Both the position numbers and the translations under genes were made by a program. DNA of 64,000 nucleotides from positions 29,606 through 93,605 of the forward strand of contig CAYYID010000018.1 in NCBI GenBank assembly GCA_964471915.1. Reading direction: 5' to 3'. Source of the DNA: JAIEPW01 sp964471915 (GTDB lineage Bacteria > Acidobacteriota > Terriglobia > Bryobacterales > Bryobacteraceae). Position 1 is the stretch's first letter; every line of letters begins with the position of its first letter. The notes below the pieces were generated by a model that was not told where the DNA came from, searched no databases, and was given only the letters and a program-made list of their open reading frames with translations. This document shows, piece after piece, positions 8,028 through 17,103 of the stretch.

Positions 8028-8918
8028 ATGTTTCTCGGGCTGTTTCTCGACATGACGGCGGTGGTTTTGTCATTCCTGTGCCAGGACCTCGCGGCCCCCG
8101 GTTGGCTCGCTCCCTATCCCGGAGCCCAACCGGAAGAAACGCGCTCCGAAGCCTCCGTGCGCACCCAGTACGCGACCCCCGCCAAACCGGCTGAAGTCCT
8201 CGCGCACTATCAAAAGCTGCTCGCCGGCGCCGGACTGCCCGCGGCGGCCAACGCCGACGGGCTGGGGACCTCCCTCCGCGCCGCCGCGCCCGAGTGCGAT
8301 GTGCTGATCCAGATCCGCGAGTCCGGCAGCGGAACCCAGGTGCGCACCGCCTGCTCCGCGCGAGTCACGGCCTCGAATGCCCTGCCCCCGGTGACGGGCG
8401 TCGCGCCCTCCCGGCGTTCTTCCGCCCCGCCGCTCGAACCCCGGCGGGCCGGCGATACCATGCGGCAGTACGACCAGCCGGTCTATCCGCCCCACAAGAA
8501 GCTCGACATCTGGGACGAGAGCACGACGCCGCCACTGGAGTGGCCGGCCTGGCTCGTCCACATGCCGGGCGCGAGCCGCGGGCTGACCGTCACGGAGCGC
8601 GTAGACCAGAACGACAAGCGGCCCTACCTCCACAGCTCGTTCACCACCAGCGCGCCCGTGACCGGGATCCACGAGTTCTATGAGAACTTGTTCACGGCGA
8701 ACGGGGTCCCGCCGCCGGTCACCCGGCTCTCCACTGGCCAGACCCTGGGCGGGGTGATCCAGAACAAGTCCGGATCGGTCGAGGCGAACCGGTATGTCCG
8801 CGGCAACCATGGCGCGCACTGGTCGTACAAGGCGTATTACAACCGGAGCTATCTCAACGCGCCGATCACCGTGACGCTCACCGTGCGGACGCACCCAGAC
8901 TTCAAGAACCGCCGGTAG
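8028..8918 (+). CDS. Hypothetical protein with two diverged copies of one domain
   Basis: I do not recognise this 296-residue protein. The N-terminus (MFLGLFLDMTAVVLSFLC) is hydrophobic and could be a signal or anchor. Two regions look like copies of one module. About residues 45-112 contain TPAKPAEVLAHYQKLLAGAGLP. About residues 205-285 contain SAPVTGIHEFYENLFTANGVPPP. Both have the pattern P-V/A-x-x-I/V-x-x-x/F-Y-x-x-L, then a Gly-containing turn and a beta-rich remainder. A Pro/Arg-rich linker separates them. This resembles proteins in which a short alpha/beta domain follows a stress or envelope signal, but no function is claimed. The start is supported by GAGGAG 7 nt upstream. The 3' end overlaps the toxin gene on the opposite strand by 17 bp. 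Confidence 0.72.
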   Translation: MFLGLFLDMTAVVLSFLCQDLAAPGWLAPYPGAQPEETRSEASVRTQYATPAKPAEVLAHYQKLLAGAGLPAAANADGLGTSLRAAAPECDVLIQIRESGSGTQVRTACSARVTASNALPPVTGVAPSRRSSAPPLEPRRAGDTMRQYDQPVYPPHKKLDIWDESTTPPLEWPAWLVHMPGASRGLTVTERVDQNDKRPYLHSSFTTSAPVTGIHEFYENLFTANGVPPPVTRLSTGQTLGGVIQNKSGSVEANRYVRGNHGAHWSYKAYYNRSYLNAPITVTLTVRTHPDFKNRR

Positions 8919-9435
8919 CTTCCGCCCGAGGCGGTGCTTCGAAGCTCGCCAGCGCCATCACCAGCGTCAACGGGCGGTCCCGCAGCGGAAGTGCCCCGAA
9001 GCTCGCATACCAACGGGCCGCGCGGCTGTTCTTCGCGTCGATAATCAGCACCACGCCTCCCACCGACTGCGCCGCCTGCAGGCAACGGCGCGCGGCCGCC
9101 GCCAGTAACTGCCCGCCGAGTCCCTGTCCCTGCCACCGCAGATCCGTGGCCAGCCGCGCGAGCCGGAAGCCCGGAACGTCGTGTCGCGCCAGACCGCGCC
9201 GCACCGTTTCCGGAGTCTCGGCGTAGGCGATTGCCCCCGGAGCGATGCTATAGAAGCCCAGGATCGTTCTCCGGTCCGCGTCGTCCACCGCGAGGATCGT
9301 TTTGGCGCCGCCGAGATCGTGACTCTGACGCGCGTAGCGCCGCAGAAACTCGTTCCGAGCTGCGTCGCCGCAATCGAAGGATTCGCGATCGTGCTTCCGC
9401 GCAATCGGTTCCTCGTGCCAGCCGGACACACTCAT
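8902..9435 (-). CDS. GNAT acetyltransferase toxin, TacT-like
   Basis: The 177-residue GNAT protein has the features of the TacT/AtaT group of toxins. These are an N-terminal FDCGDAARNEFLRRYARQS (the FxSGxxxLDxWL-type motif), GFYSIAPGAI, the acetyl-CoA loop RWQGQGLGGQLL near residue 101, and a late Tyr in ARWYASFGALPL that matches the catalytic Tyr position. TacT enzymes acetylate the amino group of charged tRNAs and block translation. It overlaps the upstream DUF1778-type antitoxin gene by ATGA. The last residues (RAEATGGS) are a loose tail, and the gene overlaps the convergent hypothetical by 17 bp. Function is inferred from family and pairing. Confidence 0.86.
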   Translation of the reverse strand: MSVSGWHEEPIARKHDRESFDCGDAARNEFLRRYARQSHDLGGAKTILAVDDADRRTILGFYSIAPGAIAYAETPETVRRGLARHDVPGFRLARLATDLRWQGQGLGGQLLAAAARRCLQAAQSVGGVVLIIDAKNSRAARWYASFGALPLRDRPLTLVMALASFEAPPRAEATGGS

Positions 9436-9722
9436 GTGCGTTTCGGTTTGGAATCCGGCACAGCGGCGAGCGCCGCCCGCAGGCGTGCATTCGGCGCGGG
9501 CGGATTCTCCAGCAGCGCCAGCACGCGGCGGCTGTCGCGGGCGGACAACTGGATTCGCTCCGCCTGCTCAATCACGTTCCGCGCCTCCCGGAGCGCGTGG
9601 CGCAGGACGAACTCCGTCAAATCGGTGTTCTCCAGCGCCGCCGCGCGCAACAGCGCTGCTTTCTGCTCCCGCCGCACCCGGAGGTTCATTCGCTGGTTGT
9701 CGCCGACCGCTACGCGAGGCAT
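9432..9722 (-). CDS. DUF1778/TacA-like antitoxin
   Basis: This 96-residue protein has a ribbon-helix-helix N-terminus (RMNLRVRREQKAALLRAAALENTDLTEFVLRHALREA) typical of DUF1778 antitoxins. A variable C-terminal segment (LSARDSRRVLALLENPPAPN) normally wraps the cognate GNAT toxin. It is the first gene of the pair and overlaps the toxin by 4 bp. A strong purine-rich Shine-Dalgarno stretch precedes the ATG, and a TATGCT hexamer lies 14 nt upstream. Such operons are usually autorepressed by the RHH domain; no clear palindrome is evident here. Confidence 0.9.
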   Translation of the reverse strand: MPRVAVGDNQRMNLRVRREQKAALLRAAALENTDLTEFVLRHALREARNVIEQAERIQLSARDSRRVLALLENPPAPNARLRAALAAVPDSKPKRT

Positions 9723-9836
9723 GGCTTCCTTCCTCCAGCATAGGCGCCGCCCGCGCGCGGCGTCAACGGGTGAACATTCAATGCGTACGCACCGAACGGC
9801 CCGGACCCCGAACCCGTCCAGGCAAGTCTAATCCGT

Positions 9837-9842
9837 TATCAT
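9837..9842 (+). promoter_or_regulatory. TATCAT -10 box, leaderless arrangement
   Basis: TATCAT ends 7 nt before ATG 9850, the same geometry as at 2693. This favours the start at 9850 over the in-frame ATG at 9841, which overlaps the hexamer. No Shine-Dalgarno sequence is present for either. Confidence 0.5.
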
Positions 9843-9849
9843 GATTCCC

Positions 9850-12765
9850 ATGCTGAAACTGTGCCTGCCCGGGCTCCTGCTGGTTGCCGCTGCTGCCGCC
9901 CAGCAGAAAATCGACGAAGGCTATACCGCCAAGATCCGCGAGTACACCACCGACAAGATGTTCCTCACCGAACTCGTGGACCACCTGCCCGCCTCGGACA
10001 AAGTCCCCACACCCGAGAAGGTGCTCGGCTACGCCATCGGCACGCCGAACCGGCTCACCTACACCAAAGACATCTACCGCTACATGCGCGAAGTCGAAAA
10101 GGCCTCGCCCCGCGTCAAGACCTGGGTCGCGGGACTCTCCGAAGAAGGCCGCGAGACCCTGCTGGTCGCCATCACCGACGAGGCCAACATGGCGAAACTC
10201 GCCCGCTACAAGGAGATCACCGCCAAGCTCGCCGATCCGCGCAAGCTCACCGACGACGACGCGAAGAAGCTGATCGACGAGGGCCTGCCGATCTACTGGG
10301 CCACGGGATCGATCCACTCGCCCGAAACCGGATCGCCCGAGATGCTCATGGAACTCGTCTACCGGCTCGCGGTGGAGGAGACGTCCTTCATCCAGAACAT
10401 CCGCAAGAACTCGATCGTCCTGGTTACGCCCGCCACCGAGGTGGACGGCCGCGACCGCCAGGTCGACCTCTACAACTACCGCAAAGCCAAGCCGGGCGCG
10501 ACGCCGCCCTCGCTGCTGTACTGGGGCAAGTACGTCGCCCACGATAACAACCGCGACGGCATGGCGCTGACTCTGCAGCTTTCGAAGATCGTCATGAAGA
10601 CCTTCTTCGACTGGCACCCGCAGGTGCTCCACGATCTGCACGAGAGCGTCCCCTTCCTCTACACCTCGACCGGCACCGGACCCTACAACTCCTGGCTGGA
10701 CCCCATCGTCGTGAACGAATGGCAGAAGATGGCCTACCACGAGATTGAAGAGATGACCAAGCGCGGCGTGCCGGGCGTCTGGACGCACGGCTTCTACGAC
10801 GGCTGGGTGCCTAACTACATGTTCTATGCGGCCAACGGGCACAACTCCATCGGCCGTTTCTATGAGACCTTCGGCAACGGCGGCGCCGACACGCGCGACC
10901 GCACCGTCGGCGCGCAGGCCACGCGCACCTGGTTCCGGCCCAATCCGCCGCTCCCCAAGGTCAAGTGGTCGCTGCGGAACAATACCAACATGCAGCAGTC
11001 CGCCCTGTTGTTCGCCATGAACTACACCGCGACGAACAAGAAGACCTTCCTCGAGAACTTCTATCTCAAGAGCAAGCGGAGCGTCCTCAAGGCCGCCACC
11101 GAAGGCCCCGCCGCGTACGTCATTCCCGCCGACGATCCGCGCCCGGTGGAGGCGGCGGAGCTGATGCGCCTCCTCCAGGCCCAGGGACTCGAGATCCACA
11201 AGACCACCGCGGAAACCGAGGTCAGCTACCAGGCGGGCCGCGAAAAGAAGACGCAGAAGGTCCCCGCGGGCAGCTACGTCGTCCGCATGGACCAGCCGTA
11301 CTCGCGCATGGGCGACATGCTGCTCGACACGCAGTACTACAACGTCAGCGATCCGAATCCGTACGACGACACCGGCTGGTCGCTCGGCGCGCTGCGCGGC
11401 GTAAAGACCATCCGCGTCATGGACACCTCCGTGCTGAAGACGCCGATGGCGATGGTCGCCGGCCCCGCGGAGATCAAGGGCCGTGTCACGGGGTCCGGCT
11501 CCACGTTCCTCGTGAACCACAACGCCGACAACACGCTGATCAGCTTCCGCTACGCCCTGAAGGACGTCAAGATGCAGGCCGCCGAGGAGGCGTTCGAAGC
11601 CGGCGGGCAGAAGTTCAACGCCGGGACGTTCATCATCGCCAACGCGGATCGCGGGCGCGTGGAGAAAGCGGCCGAACAGGCCGGCCTCAGCGTGCTGGCC
11701 GTCAGCGACGCGCCGAAGGTCCCCATGCACGAGTTGCATGCCCCGCGCATCGCCCTGGTCCACACCTGGATCAACACGCAGGACGAGGGCTGGTACCGCA
11801 TCGCCTTCGACCACCTCAAGGTCCCTTACACCTACATCTCGGACCAGAAGCTGCGCACCGATCCGGACCTGCGCGCGAAGTACGACGTCATCGTCTTCGG
11901 CCCGGTGCGCGGCAACTCGCAGCGCGTCGTCAACGGATTGCCGATGAGCGGCGAGCCGATTCCCTGGAAACAGTCGGAGCTGACCCCCAACTTCGGCACC
12001 TCACCCGACACCACCGACGACATGCGCGGCGGCATGATGCTCGAAGGTCTGGTGAACCTCAAGAAGTTCATCGAAGCGGGCGGCCTGTTCGTCACCGTGC
12101 AAGGCAACTCGTCGATTCCGATCGACTACGGCCTCATCGAAGGCGTGTCGATCCAGCAAACCCGCGAATTGCGCGCGCGCGGCAGCGTCCTGAACGCGGT
12201 GCTCGGTGACCGCCGTTCGCCGATCGCTTACGGCTATCCCGACAAGTTCGCTGTCTACTTCAACCAGGCGCCCGTGTTCTCTTCGGGTATCGGCGGCCTG
12301 TTCGGCGGGCGCAATCCCTTCGGTGACACGGCCGGGCCGCGCGTCTCCGGACGCGGCTCGCTCACCGATCCGGACGTTCCGCAGGGCCGGCCCTACGTCG
12401 CTCCGGACGCTCCCGCCGCGCCGCCCCGTCCCGGCGAGGAACCGCCCATCCCCGAGGAAATGCGCGAGATGATGCGCGGCATGCTGCCCGCCGCGCGTCC
12501 CCGGATCCCGGTCCGTTTCGCCCCGGAAAACGACCTGCTCGTGAGCGGTATGCTCGCGGGCGGGCGCGAACTGGCCAACACCCCCGCCGTGATCAGCGCG
12601 CCCGCGGGCAAGGGCAACGTCCTGATGTTCTCCATCAATCCCATCTGGCGCAACGAGACGCAGGGATCGTACTTCCTGTTGTTCAACGCGATGCTCAACT
12701 ACCAGAACCTCGACGCCGGCGCGCGGCGCGGCGGCCCGTCGGGCAGCGGCGCGGAAGATTTCTAA
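9850..12765 (+). CDS. Secreted M14 family zinc carboxypeptidase-like protein
   Basis: This 971-residue protein has a signal peptide (MLKLCLPGLLLVAAAAAQ). The peptidase M14 domain occupies about residues 30-400. The zinc-ligand motif HSPE lies in ATGSIHSPETGSPEM near residue 156, followed by VAHDNNRDGM near 231 and VLHDLHES near 262, the third ligand region. The remainder, about residues 400-970, holds beta-rich regions and a glutamine-amidotransferase-like segment (FGPVRGN, FIEAGGLFVTVQG). Near residue 860 there is a Pro-rich linker. Large M14 proteins of this architecture are common in Acidobacteria and Bacteroidetes and are presumed periplasmic or extracellular peptidases. The next gene starts 4 bp later. 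Confidence 0.88.
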   Translation: MLKLCLPGLLLVAAAAAQQKIDEGYTAKIREYTTDKMFLTELVDHLPASDKVPTPEKVLGYAIGTPNRLTYTKDIYRYMREVEKASPRVKTWVAGLSEEGRETLLVAITDEANMAKLARYKEITAKLADPRKLTDDDAKKLIDEGLPIYWATGSIHSPETGSPEMLMELVYRLAVEETSFIQNIRKNSIVLVTPATEVDGRDRQVDLYNYRKAKPGATPPSLLYWGKYVAHDNNRDGMALTLQLSKIVMKTFFDWHPQVLHDLHESVPFLYTSTGTGPYNSWLDPIVVNEWQKMAYHEIEEMTKRGVPGVWTHGFYDGWVPNYMFYAANGHNSIGRFYETFGNGGADTRDRTVGAQATRTWFRPNPPLPKVKWSLRNNTNMQQSALLFAMNYTATNKKTFLENFYLKSKRSVLKAATEGPAAYVIPADDPRPVEAAELMRLLQAQGLEIHKTTAETEVSYQAGREKKTQKVPAGSYVVRMDQPYSRMGDMLLDTQYYNVSDPNPYDDTGWSLGALRGVKTIRVMDTSVLKTPMAMVAGPAEIKGRVTGSGSTFLVNHNADNTLISFRYALKDVKMQAAEEAFEAGGQKFNAGTFIIANADRGRVEKAAEQAGLSVLAVSDAPKVPMHELHAPRIALVHTWINTQDEGWYRIAFDHLKVPYTYISDQKLRTDPDLRAKYDVIVFGPVRGNSQRVVNGLPMSGEPIPWKQSELTPNFGTSPDTTDDMRGGMMLEGLVNLKKFIEAGGLFVTVQGNSSIPIDYGLIEGVSIQQTRELRARGSVLNAVLGDRRSPIAYGYPDKFAVYFNQAPVFSSGIGGLFGGRNPFGDTAGPRVSGRGSLTDPDVPQGRPYVAPDAPAAPPRPGEEPPIPEEMREMMRGMLPAARPRIPVRFAPENDLLVSGMLAGGRELANTPAVISAPAGKGNVLMFSINPIWRNETQGSYFLLFNAMLNYQNLDAGARRGGPSGSGAEDF

Positions 12766-12769
12766 CTCC

Positions 12770-13369
12770 GTGCGCGCGGCTGTGACGCATCTGCGGCGAG
12801 CCGATCCCGTGCTCGCCGCTCTCATCGAGCGCGTGGGCGCGCCGCGCATCGAGTACCGCGAACCGGTCTTCGAAACGCTGGTGCGGTCCATCGTGTTCCA
12901 GCAACTGAACGGCAAAGCCGCGGCGACCATCTACGCGCGGCTGGAGGCTGCGGCCAAGTCCATCACGCCGGAGGCGATTCTGAAGCTGCGGCCGGCGCGG
13001 CTGCGGGCGGCGGGCCTTTCGGCCCAGAAGATGACCTACGTGCGGGACCTGGCGCGCCAGACCCGGGACGGCACGGTCGACTTCTCCCGCCTGGGGTCGC
13101 TCGCCGACGCCGCGGTGGTCGAGCATCTCACCCAAGTGAAGGGCGTCGGCGTCTGGACCGCCCACATGTTCCTGATCTTCGCGCTGCGGCGTCCCGACAT
13201 CCTGCCCGTGGGCGACTACGGGATCCGCGCCGCGATGCAGAAGGCCTACGGTCTTGCGGAACTGCCGAAACCCGCCGAGATGGAGCGGATCGCCGCGCCC
13301 TGGCGTCCCCACGCGTCGCTCGCCAGTTGGTACCTCTGGCGCAGCCTGGATGGCGACGCCGCGCTCTAG
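12770..13369 (+). CDS. DNA-3-methyladenine glycosylase (AlkA-like, HhH-GPD)
   Basis: The 199-residue protein is a compact HhH-GPD base-excision glycosylase. SIVFQQLNGKAAATIY lies near residue 40, the helix-hairpin-helix LTQVKGVGVWTAHMFLIF near 120, and the catalytic Asp in LPVGDYGIRAAM about 20 residues later. The product is expected to remove alkylated purines such as 3-methyladenine. The start is GTG, 4 bp after the M14 gene's stop codon, so expression is probably coupled to it, although the functions look unrelated. The short length fits the AlkA-II-type single domain without the N-terminal subdomain. Confidence 0.9.
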   Translation: MRAAVTHLRRADPVLAALIERVGAPRIEYREPVFETLVRSIVFQQLNGKAAATIYARLEAAAKSITPEAILKLRPARLRAAGLSAQKMTYVRDLARQTRDGTVDFSRLGSLADAAVVEHLTQVKGVGVWTAHMFLIFALRRPDILPVGDYGIRAAMQKAYGLAELPKPAEMERIAAPWRPHASLASWYLWRSLDGDAAL

Positions 13370-13622
13370 CCCTCAGAACCGAAACCGCCCGGCGCGGCGG
13401 AAATCACTCGCTCCACTGCCTAGCAGAGCGCGTGCGGCCGGCTCAGGTCGTAGCGCCTCGCGGGCTTTCGCTCGCGGAGCGCTCTTCCCACTTGTAGCTC
13501 GCGCTGTTCGTCAGCCCTTGCCGGAACTGGACCGCTTTTTCCCCATCTCCGGCGAACATGGACCGGGCCGGACTTGGGTCCCCGCCTGCCGCCGGGACCA
13601 CCGCCGCCTCCCTGTAGACGAC

Positions 13623-16600
13623 TTAGAACGCTAGCTTCAACGCCATCTGGATCACCCGGGGATTCCCCGTCGTGCTGCGGATAATGCCGTAGCTCGCCGC
13701 CGTGATGCTGCCGCCCGGGTTCGCGAAGTTCGCGACATTCAAAATGTTGAAGAACTCCGACCGCCACTCCAGCCGCACCCGCTCCGTCACCGCGATCTGC
13801 TTGTTCACCGACAGATCCAGGTTCCGCTGGCTGGGCCCGCGCAGGATGTTGCGGCCCGTGTCGCCGAAGAAGTTCCCGCTGCGCACGAACGCGGCCGTGT
13901 TGAAGTACTGGTTCAAGCGGTCCTGCGTCCGGCCGGACCCCTGCGCCGTCGCCAGCGTCGCCCCCGGGGCATAGCTCGCCCGGCTGTTCGCCGTCCCGTA
14001 GAACGCCGCGCCGCTGGTGTCGAGGATGCTGAACGGAGTGCCGCTCTGCAGAATCGACACGCCCGCGATCTGCCAGCCGTCGAAGATCCGCTTGCCGACC
14101 GCCGTGTCCTTCCAGCCGAAGCCCCAGTTGGGGATCTGGTAGCTGAAGTTCACCACGATGCGGTGCGTGCGGTCGAAGTCCGACGGGCCGCGGTTCAGCG
14201 ACAGCCGGTTCTGGTCGCCGTCGGTCTGGGTGAACGTCGCGCCGGTGCCGGACCCTGAGTTGTTGTCCAGCGACTTCGCCCACGTGTACGCCGCCAGCAG
14301 CCGCAGCCCCTTCGAGAGCCGCCGCGTCACGCTCGCCTGCAGCGATTGGTACGACGAATCGGTCGACGTCTCCAGCCACACCAGCCCCGTCGGCGAGAAC
14401 CCGATGTAAGGCACCCGCAACTGCGCGTTGCCGGACGTATTCGTCGTCTGCCCGTTCACCGGCCGCTCCGGACTCGCCAGCACCGGCTGGTTGATCAGCC
14501 GCTGCGTGGCCAGCCGCGACCCTTTCGTACCCTGGTAGCCGACCTCCACCAGCGTGGCCGGCGTTACCTGGTACTGCACGTTGAGCCCCCACTGCTGCAG
14601 GTACGGCGTCCGCAGCGTAGGATCCACTGCGTTCAGCCCGATGGCCGGACGCGCCGTCGTGTACGGCGGCGAGAACAGCTGCGGCACCACCGGAAACTCG
14701 GACTGCTGCGGCAGCGACGGGAACGGATTCTGCAGCGACGCGCCGATGTTCGCCGACCCCTGCAGGTCGGTGCGCACGTACCCTGGCAGCGACAGCGCCT
14801 CCAGCAGCCCGAGTTGGTTCGACAACCGGTCATAGTAGAGGCCGTAACCGCCGCGCACGGCCAGCTTCTCCGAGAAGCGGTAGGCCATGCCGAAACGAGG
14901 CGCGAAGTTCCGCGTCGGCTCGTTGTCGAGCAGCGTGTTCGCCACCGCCGGAATGCCCGGGATCGGCTTCTTGGACCCGCGGGTCTGCACGAAGCCGGCG
15001 CTCGTAGCGCCGCCCGCCGGCGGCGGCTGGTACAACCGCGTGTCGAAGCTGCCGTTGCGGCCCAGCTTGTCCACCGCATAGCCGAGGTAGTCCCAGCGCA
15101 GCCCTACGTTGAGCGTCAGCCGCGACGTGACCTTCCAGTCGTCCTGGATGTAGAACGCCAGGTCCGTGATCCGGTCCATCCGGTCCGTGACGCCGCTCGC
15201 CACGCTGGAGCTATTGATGTTGCTGAAGCCCGTGCCGTTGCCGCCCTGCGCCAGCGGCGTCCCCGGCAGCCCGATCAGGAAGTCCCCGAAGCTCTGCAGG
15301 CTCATGGTGCCGCGGAACCGGTTGTTCGAATAGTAGTCGTCGACGTAGCGGCGCATCTCCATGCCGCCGCGGATCTGGTGCCGCCCCTTGTTCCACGACA
15401 GCGTATCGACGAAGTGGTAGGTGTCCTGCGCCACGCCCTGGTCCGCGTTCACGCTATAGCCCAGGCTGAACACGCCCGTCACCGTGATCTGCGGGATATC
15501 CGGGAAAGTCCCGGCGTTGAACCGCTGCATCCCGATGGCGCTCAGCGGGAACTGGTTCTCCTGCCGCACCACGCCCAGCAGCCGCGAGAAGCCCATGCGC
15601 GCCTCGTTCACCAGATTCGGCCCGAACACGTGCGTGTCCGTCAGGCTCATGATCCGGCTCTTGAAGTCCTGCGTCGTGCCGAACCCCGGGACGTTCGCCG
15701 CCGGCAGAGACTGGAACGCCGGCTGCGCCGAGATAATCGACTTGAACATCAGCCGGTTCTTCACCGTCAATTGGTGATCGCCGTTGGCGATGTACTGGTT
15801 CTCCTCATACCGCGCCGGGATCGAGACCGCGTAGTTCACGCCGGCCACGTTCTGCTGCGGCGACGGAATCACGAACTGTCCGCTGGGCAGCTTCAGGTTC
15901 AGCAGGGCCAGCGCCACCGGATTGATGTTCGAGCCGTCCGGCAGCACCGCGGGACCGCCCCGCGCGCCCCGCAGCCCCTGGAACGCCCGGCCCAGCGCCG
16001 CGCGCGAGCGATCCAGCGGGATCCCCGGCAGGTTCAGCGAGCTCGAACCCGACAGCCCGTTCCGTTGCCGCGTCCCCTGGTAAGAAAAGAAGAAGTACGT
16101 CTTCTCCTTCCATACTGGCCCGCCGATGTTGCCGCCGAACTGATTCTGCTTCAGCACCGGCCGCTCCTGGCCGGTCTGGTTGAAGAAGAAGCTGTTCGCG
16201 TTCAGCACGTCGTTGCGGAAGAAGTGAAACAGCGTGCCATGGAAGTGCGGCGTGCCCGAGCGCGTCACCAGCACCACCGCCGCGCCGCCGCTGCGGCCCG
16301 ACTGCGCATCGTACAGGCCCGTCTGCACCTTGAACTCCTGGATCGCCTCGGGCGAAGGCGCCACCAGTCCGTTCGACGCGAAGGCGTTCTCGTTCGACGT
16401 GTTGCTGTGGATGTTGATCGAGTCCACGCCGTCGATGTACACCGAGTTCGACCCCAGCCGCGCGCCGCCCGACGAGATGTTCTGCGTCCCGCGCCCCAGC
16501 GCTCCCGCGTCGTTCAGCGGACCCGAGGTCCCCGGCGACAGCGCCAGCAGTTGCGTGAAGTTCCGGCTCGACAGCGGCAATTCCTTCACCGCGGTGCCTT

Positions 16601-17009
16601 CCACCACGCGACCCAGCGCGGCGGATTCGGTCTGCAGCAGCGGCGCCGCCGACGTCACCTCCACCCGCTCGCTGACGCTCGCCGGCCGCAGCACGATATC
16701 CACGCCGATGCGCTCCGTCACGCCCAACTGGACGTTCGCCACGCTGGTGGCGAAGCCCGCCAGCGACGCCTCAATCCGGTACTCGCCGGGCGAGAGGAAC
16801 GGAAATCCGTACTGCCCGGTCGACGAGGTCACAGTCTCGCGCCGCTCCCCCGTGGTCGCCGACACCGCCGCCACCTTGGCGTTCGCGATCAGCGCCCCGC
16901 TCTCGTCCTTCACCACGCCGCTGATGGTCCCGCTGGTCTGGGTCCAGCCGGTCAGCGCGGCCGCCAACAGCACTCCACAAAGGGAAACGAAACGCATATG
17001 GGTCTTCAT
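13623..17009 (-). CDS. TonB-dependent receptor-like outer-membrane protein (Oar-type, carboxypeptidase-regulatory N-domain)
   Basis: The 1128-residue protein has a signal peptide (FVSLCGVLLAAALTGWTQ). A carboxypeptidase regulatory-like/Cna-B-like domain follows (TISGVVKDESGALIANAKV to GEYRIEASLAGF). Next is a plug-like domain (VEVTSAAPLLQTESAALGRVVEG, ELPLSSRNFTQLLALSPG, the GGARLGSNSVYIDGVDS box) and a long beta-barrel ending in the aromatic C-terminus MALKLAF. Such giant receptors are a hallmark of Acidobacteria, where dozens of paralogs occur; the substrate is unknown and may be a glycan or peptide. Start 17009 (MKTHMRF) is preferred over upstream in-frame codons that do not fit a signal peptide; ATG 16997 is also possible. 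The 253-bp gap downstream (13370-13622) holds no recognised gene. Confidence 0.9.
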   Translation of the reverse strand: MKTHMRFVSLCGVLLAAALTGWTQTSGTISGVVKDESGALIANAKVAAVSATTGERRETVTSSTGQYGFPFLSPGEYRIEASLAGFATSVANVQLGVTERIGVDIVLRPASVSERVEVTSAAPLLQTESAALGRVVEGTAVKELPLSSRNFTQLLALSPGTSGPLNDAGALGRGTQNISSGGARLGSNSVYIDGVDSINIHSNTSNENAFASNGLVAPSPEAIQEFKVQTGLYDAQSGRSGGAAVVLVTRSGTPHFHGTLFHFFRNDVLNANSFFFNQTGQERPVLKQNQFGGNIGGPVWKEKTYFFFSYQGTRQRNGLSGSSSLNLPGIPLDRSRAALGRAFQGLRGARGGPAVLPDGSNINPVALALLNLKLPSGQFVIPSPQQNVAGVNYAVSIPARYEENQYIANGDHQLTVKNRLMFKSIISAQPAFQSLPAANVPGFGTTQDFKSRIMSLTDTHVFGPNLVNEARMGFSRLLGVVRQENQFPLSAIGMQRFNAGTFPDIPQITVTGVFSLGYSVNADQGVAQDTYHFVDTLSWNKGRHQIRGGMEMRRYVDDYYSNNRFRGTMSLQSFGDFLIGLPGTPLAQGGNGTGFSNINSSSVASGVTDRMDRITDLAFYIQDDWKVTSRLTLNVGLRWDYLGYAVDKLGRNGSFDTRLYQPPPAGGATSAGFVQTRGSKKPIPGIPAVANTLLDNEPTRNFAPRFGMAYRFSEKLAVRGGYGLYYDRLSNQLGLLEALSLPGYVRTDLQGSANIGASLQNPFPSLPQQSEFPVVPQLFSPPYTTARPAIGLNAVDPTLRTPYLQQWGLNVQYQVTPATLVEVGYQGTKGSRLATQRLINQPVLASPERPVNGQTTNTSGNAQLRVPYIGFSPTGLVWLETSTDSSYQSLQASVTRRLSKGLRLLAAYTWAKSLDNNSGSGTGATFTQTDGDQNRLSLNRGPSDFDRTHRIVVNFSYQIPNWGFGWKDTAVGKRIFDGWQIAGVSILQSGTPFSILDTSGAAFYGTANSRASYAPGATLATAQGSGRTQDRLNQYFNTAAFVRSGNFFGDTGRNILRGPSQRNLDLSVNKQIAVTERVRLEWRSEFFNILNVANFANPGGSITAASYGIIRSTTGNPRVIQMALKLAF

Positions 17010-17091
17010 CCTTGGCTTTGTCGCTCTTAGAAACCGGACAGTAGGTGCACGCCGGCAGAGGGAAGCAGTAATGATTAGCAGTCTACCACTG

Positions 17092-17097
17092 TAAACT
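17092..17097 (+). promoter_or_regulatory. TAAACT -10-like box, 6 nt before a GTG start
   Basis: TAAACT ends 6 nt upstream of the GTG of the P450 gene and there is no Shine-Dalgarno sequence, which suggests a leaderless transcript. It lies in the 94-bp divergent region shared with the large receptor gene. Confidence 0.4.
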
Positions 17098-17103
17098 GGG
17101 AAC

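Noticed and set aside
13443..13601. Minus-strand small ORF (about 52 aa) with GTG start and GGGAGG 5 nt upstream, downstream of the large receptor gene
   Set aside because: It has a good ribosome site but no recognised family, no promoter, and low-complexity Gly/Pro/Ser composition at its start. Listed only as a possibility.
14346..17030. Long plus-strand open frame (about 890 codons) opposite the receptor gene
   Set aside because: Shadow frame of GC-rich coding sequence; Arg/His/Gln/Leu repeats, no start signal, no family match.
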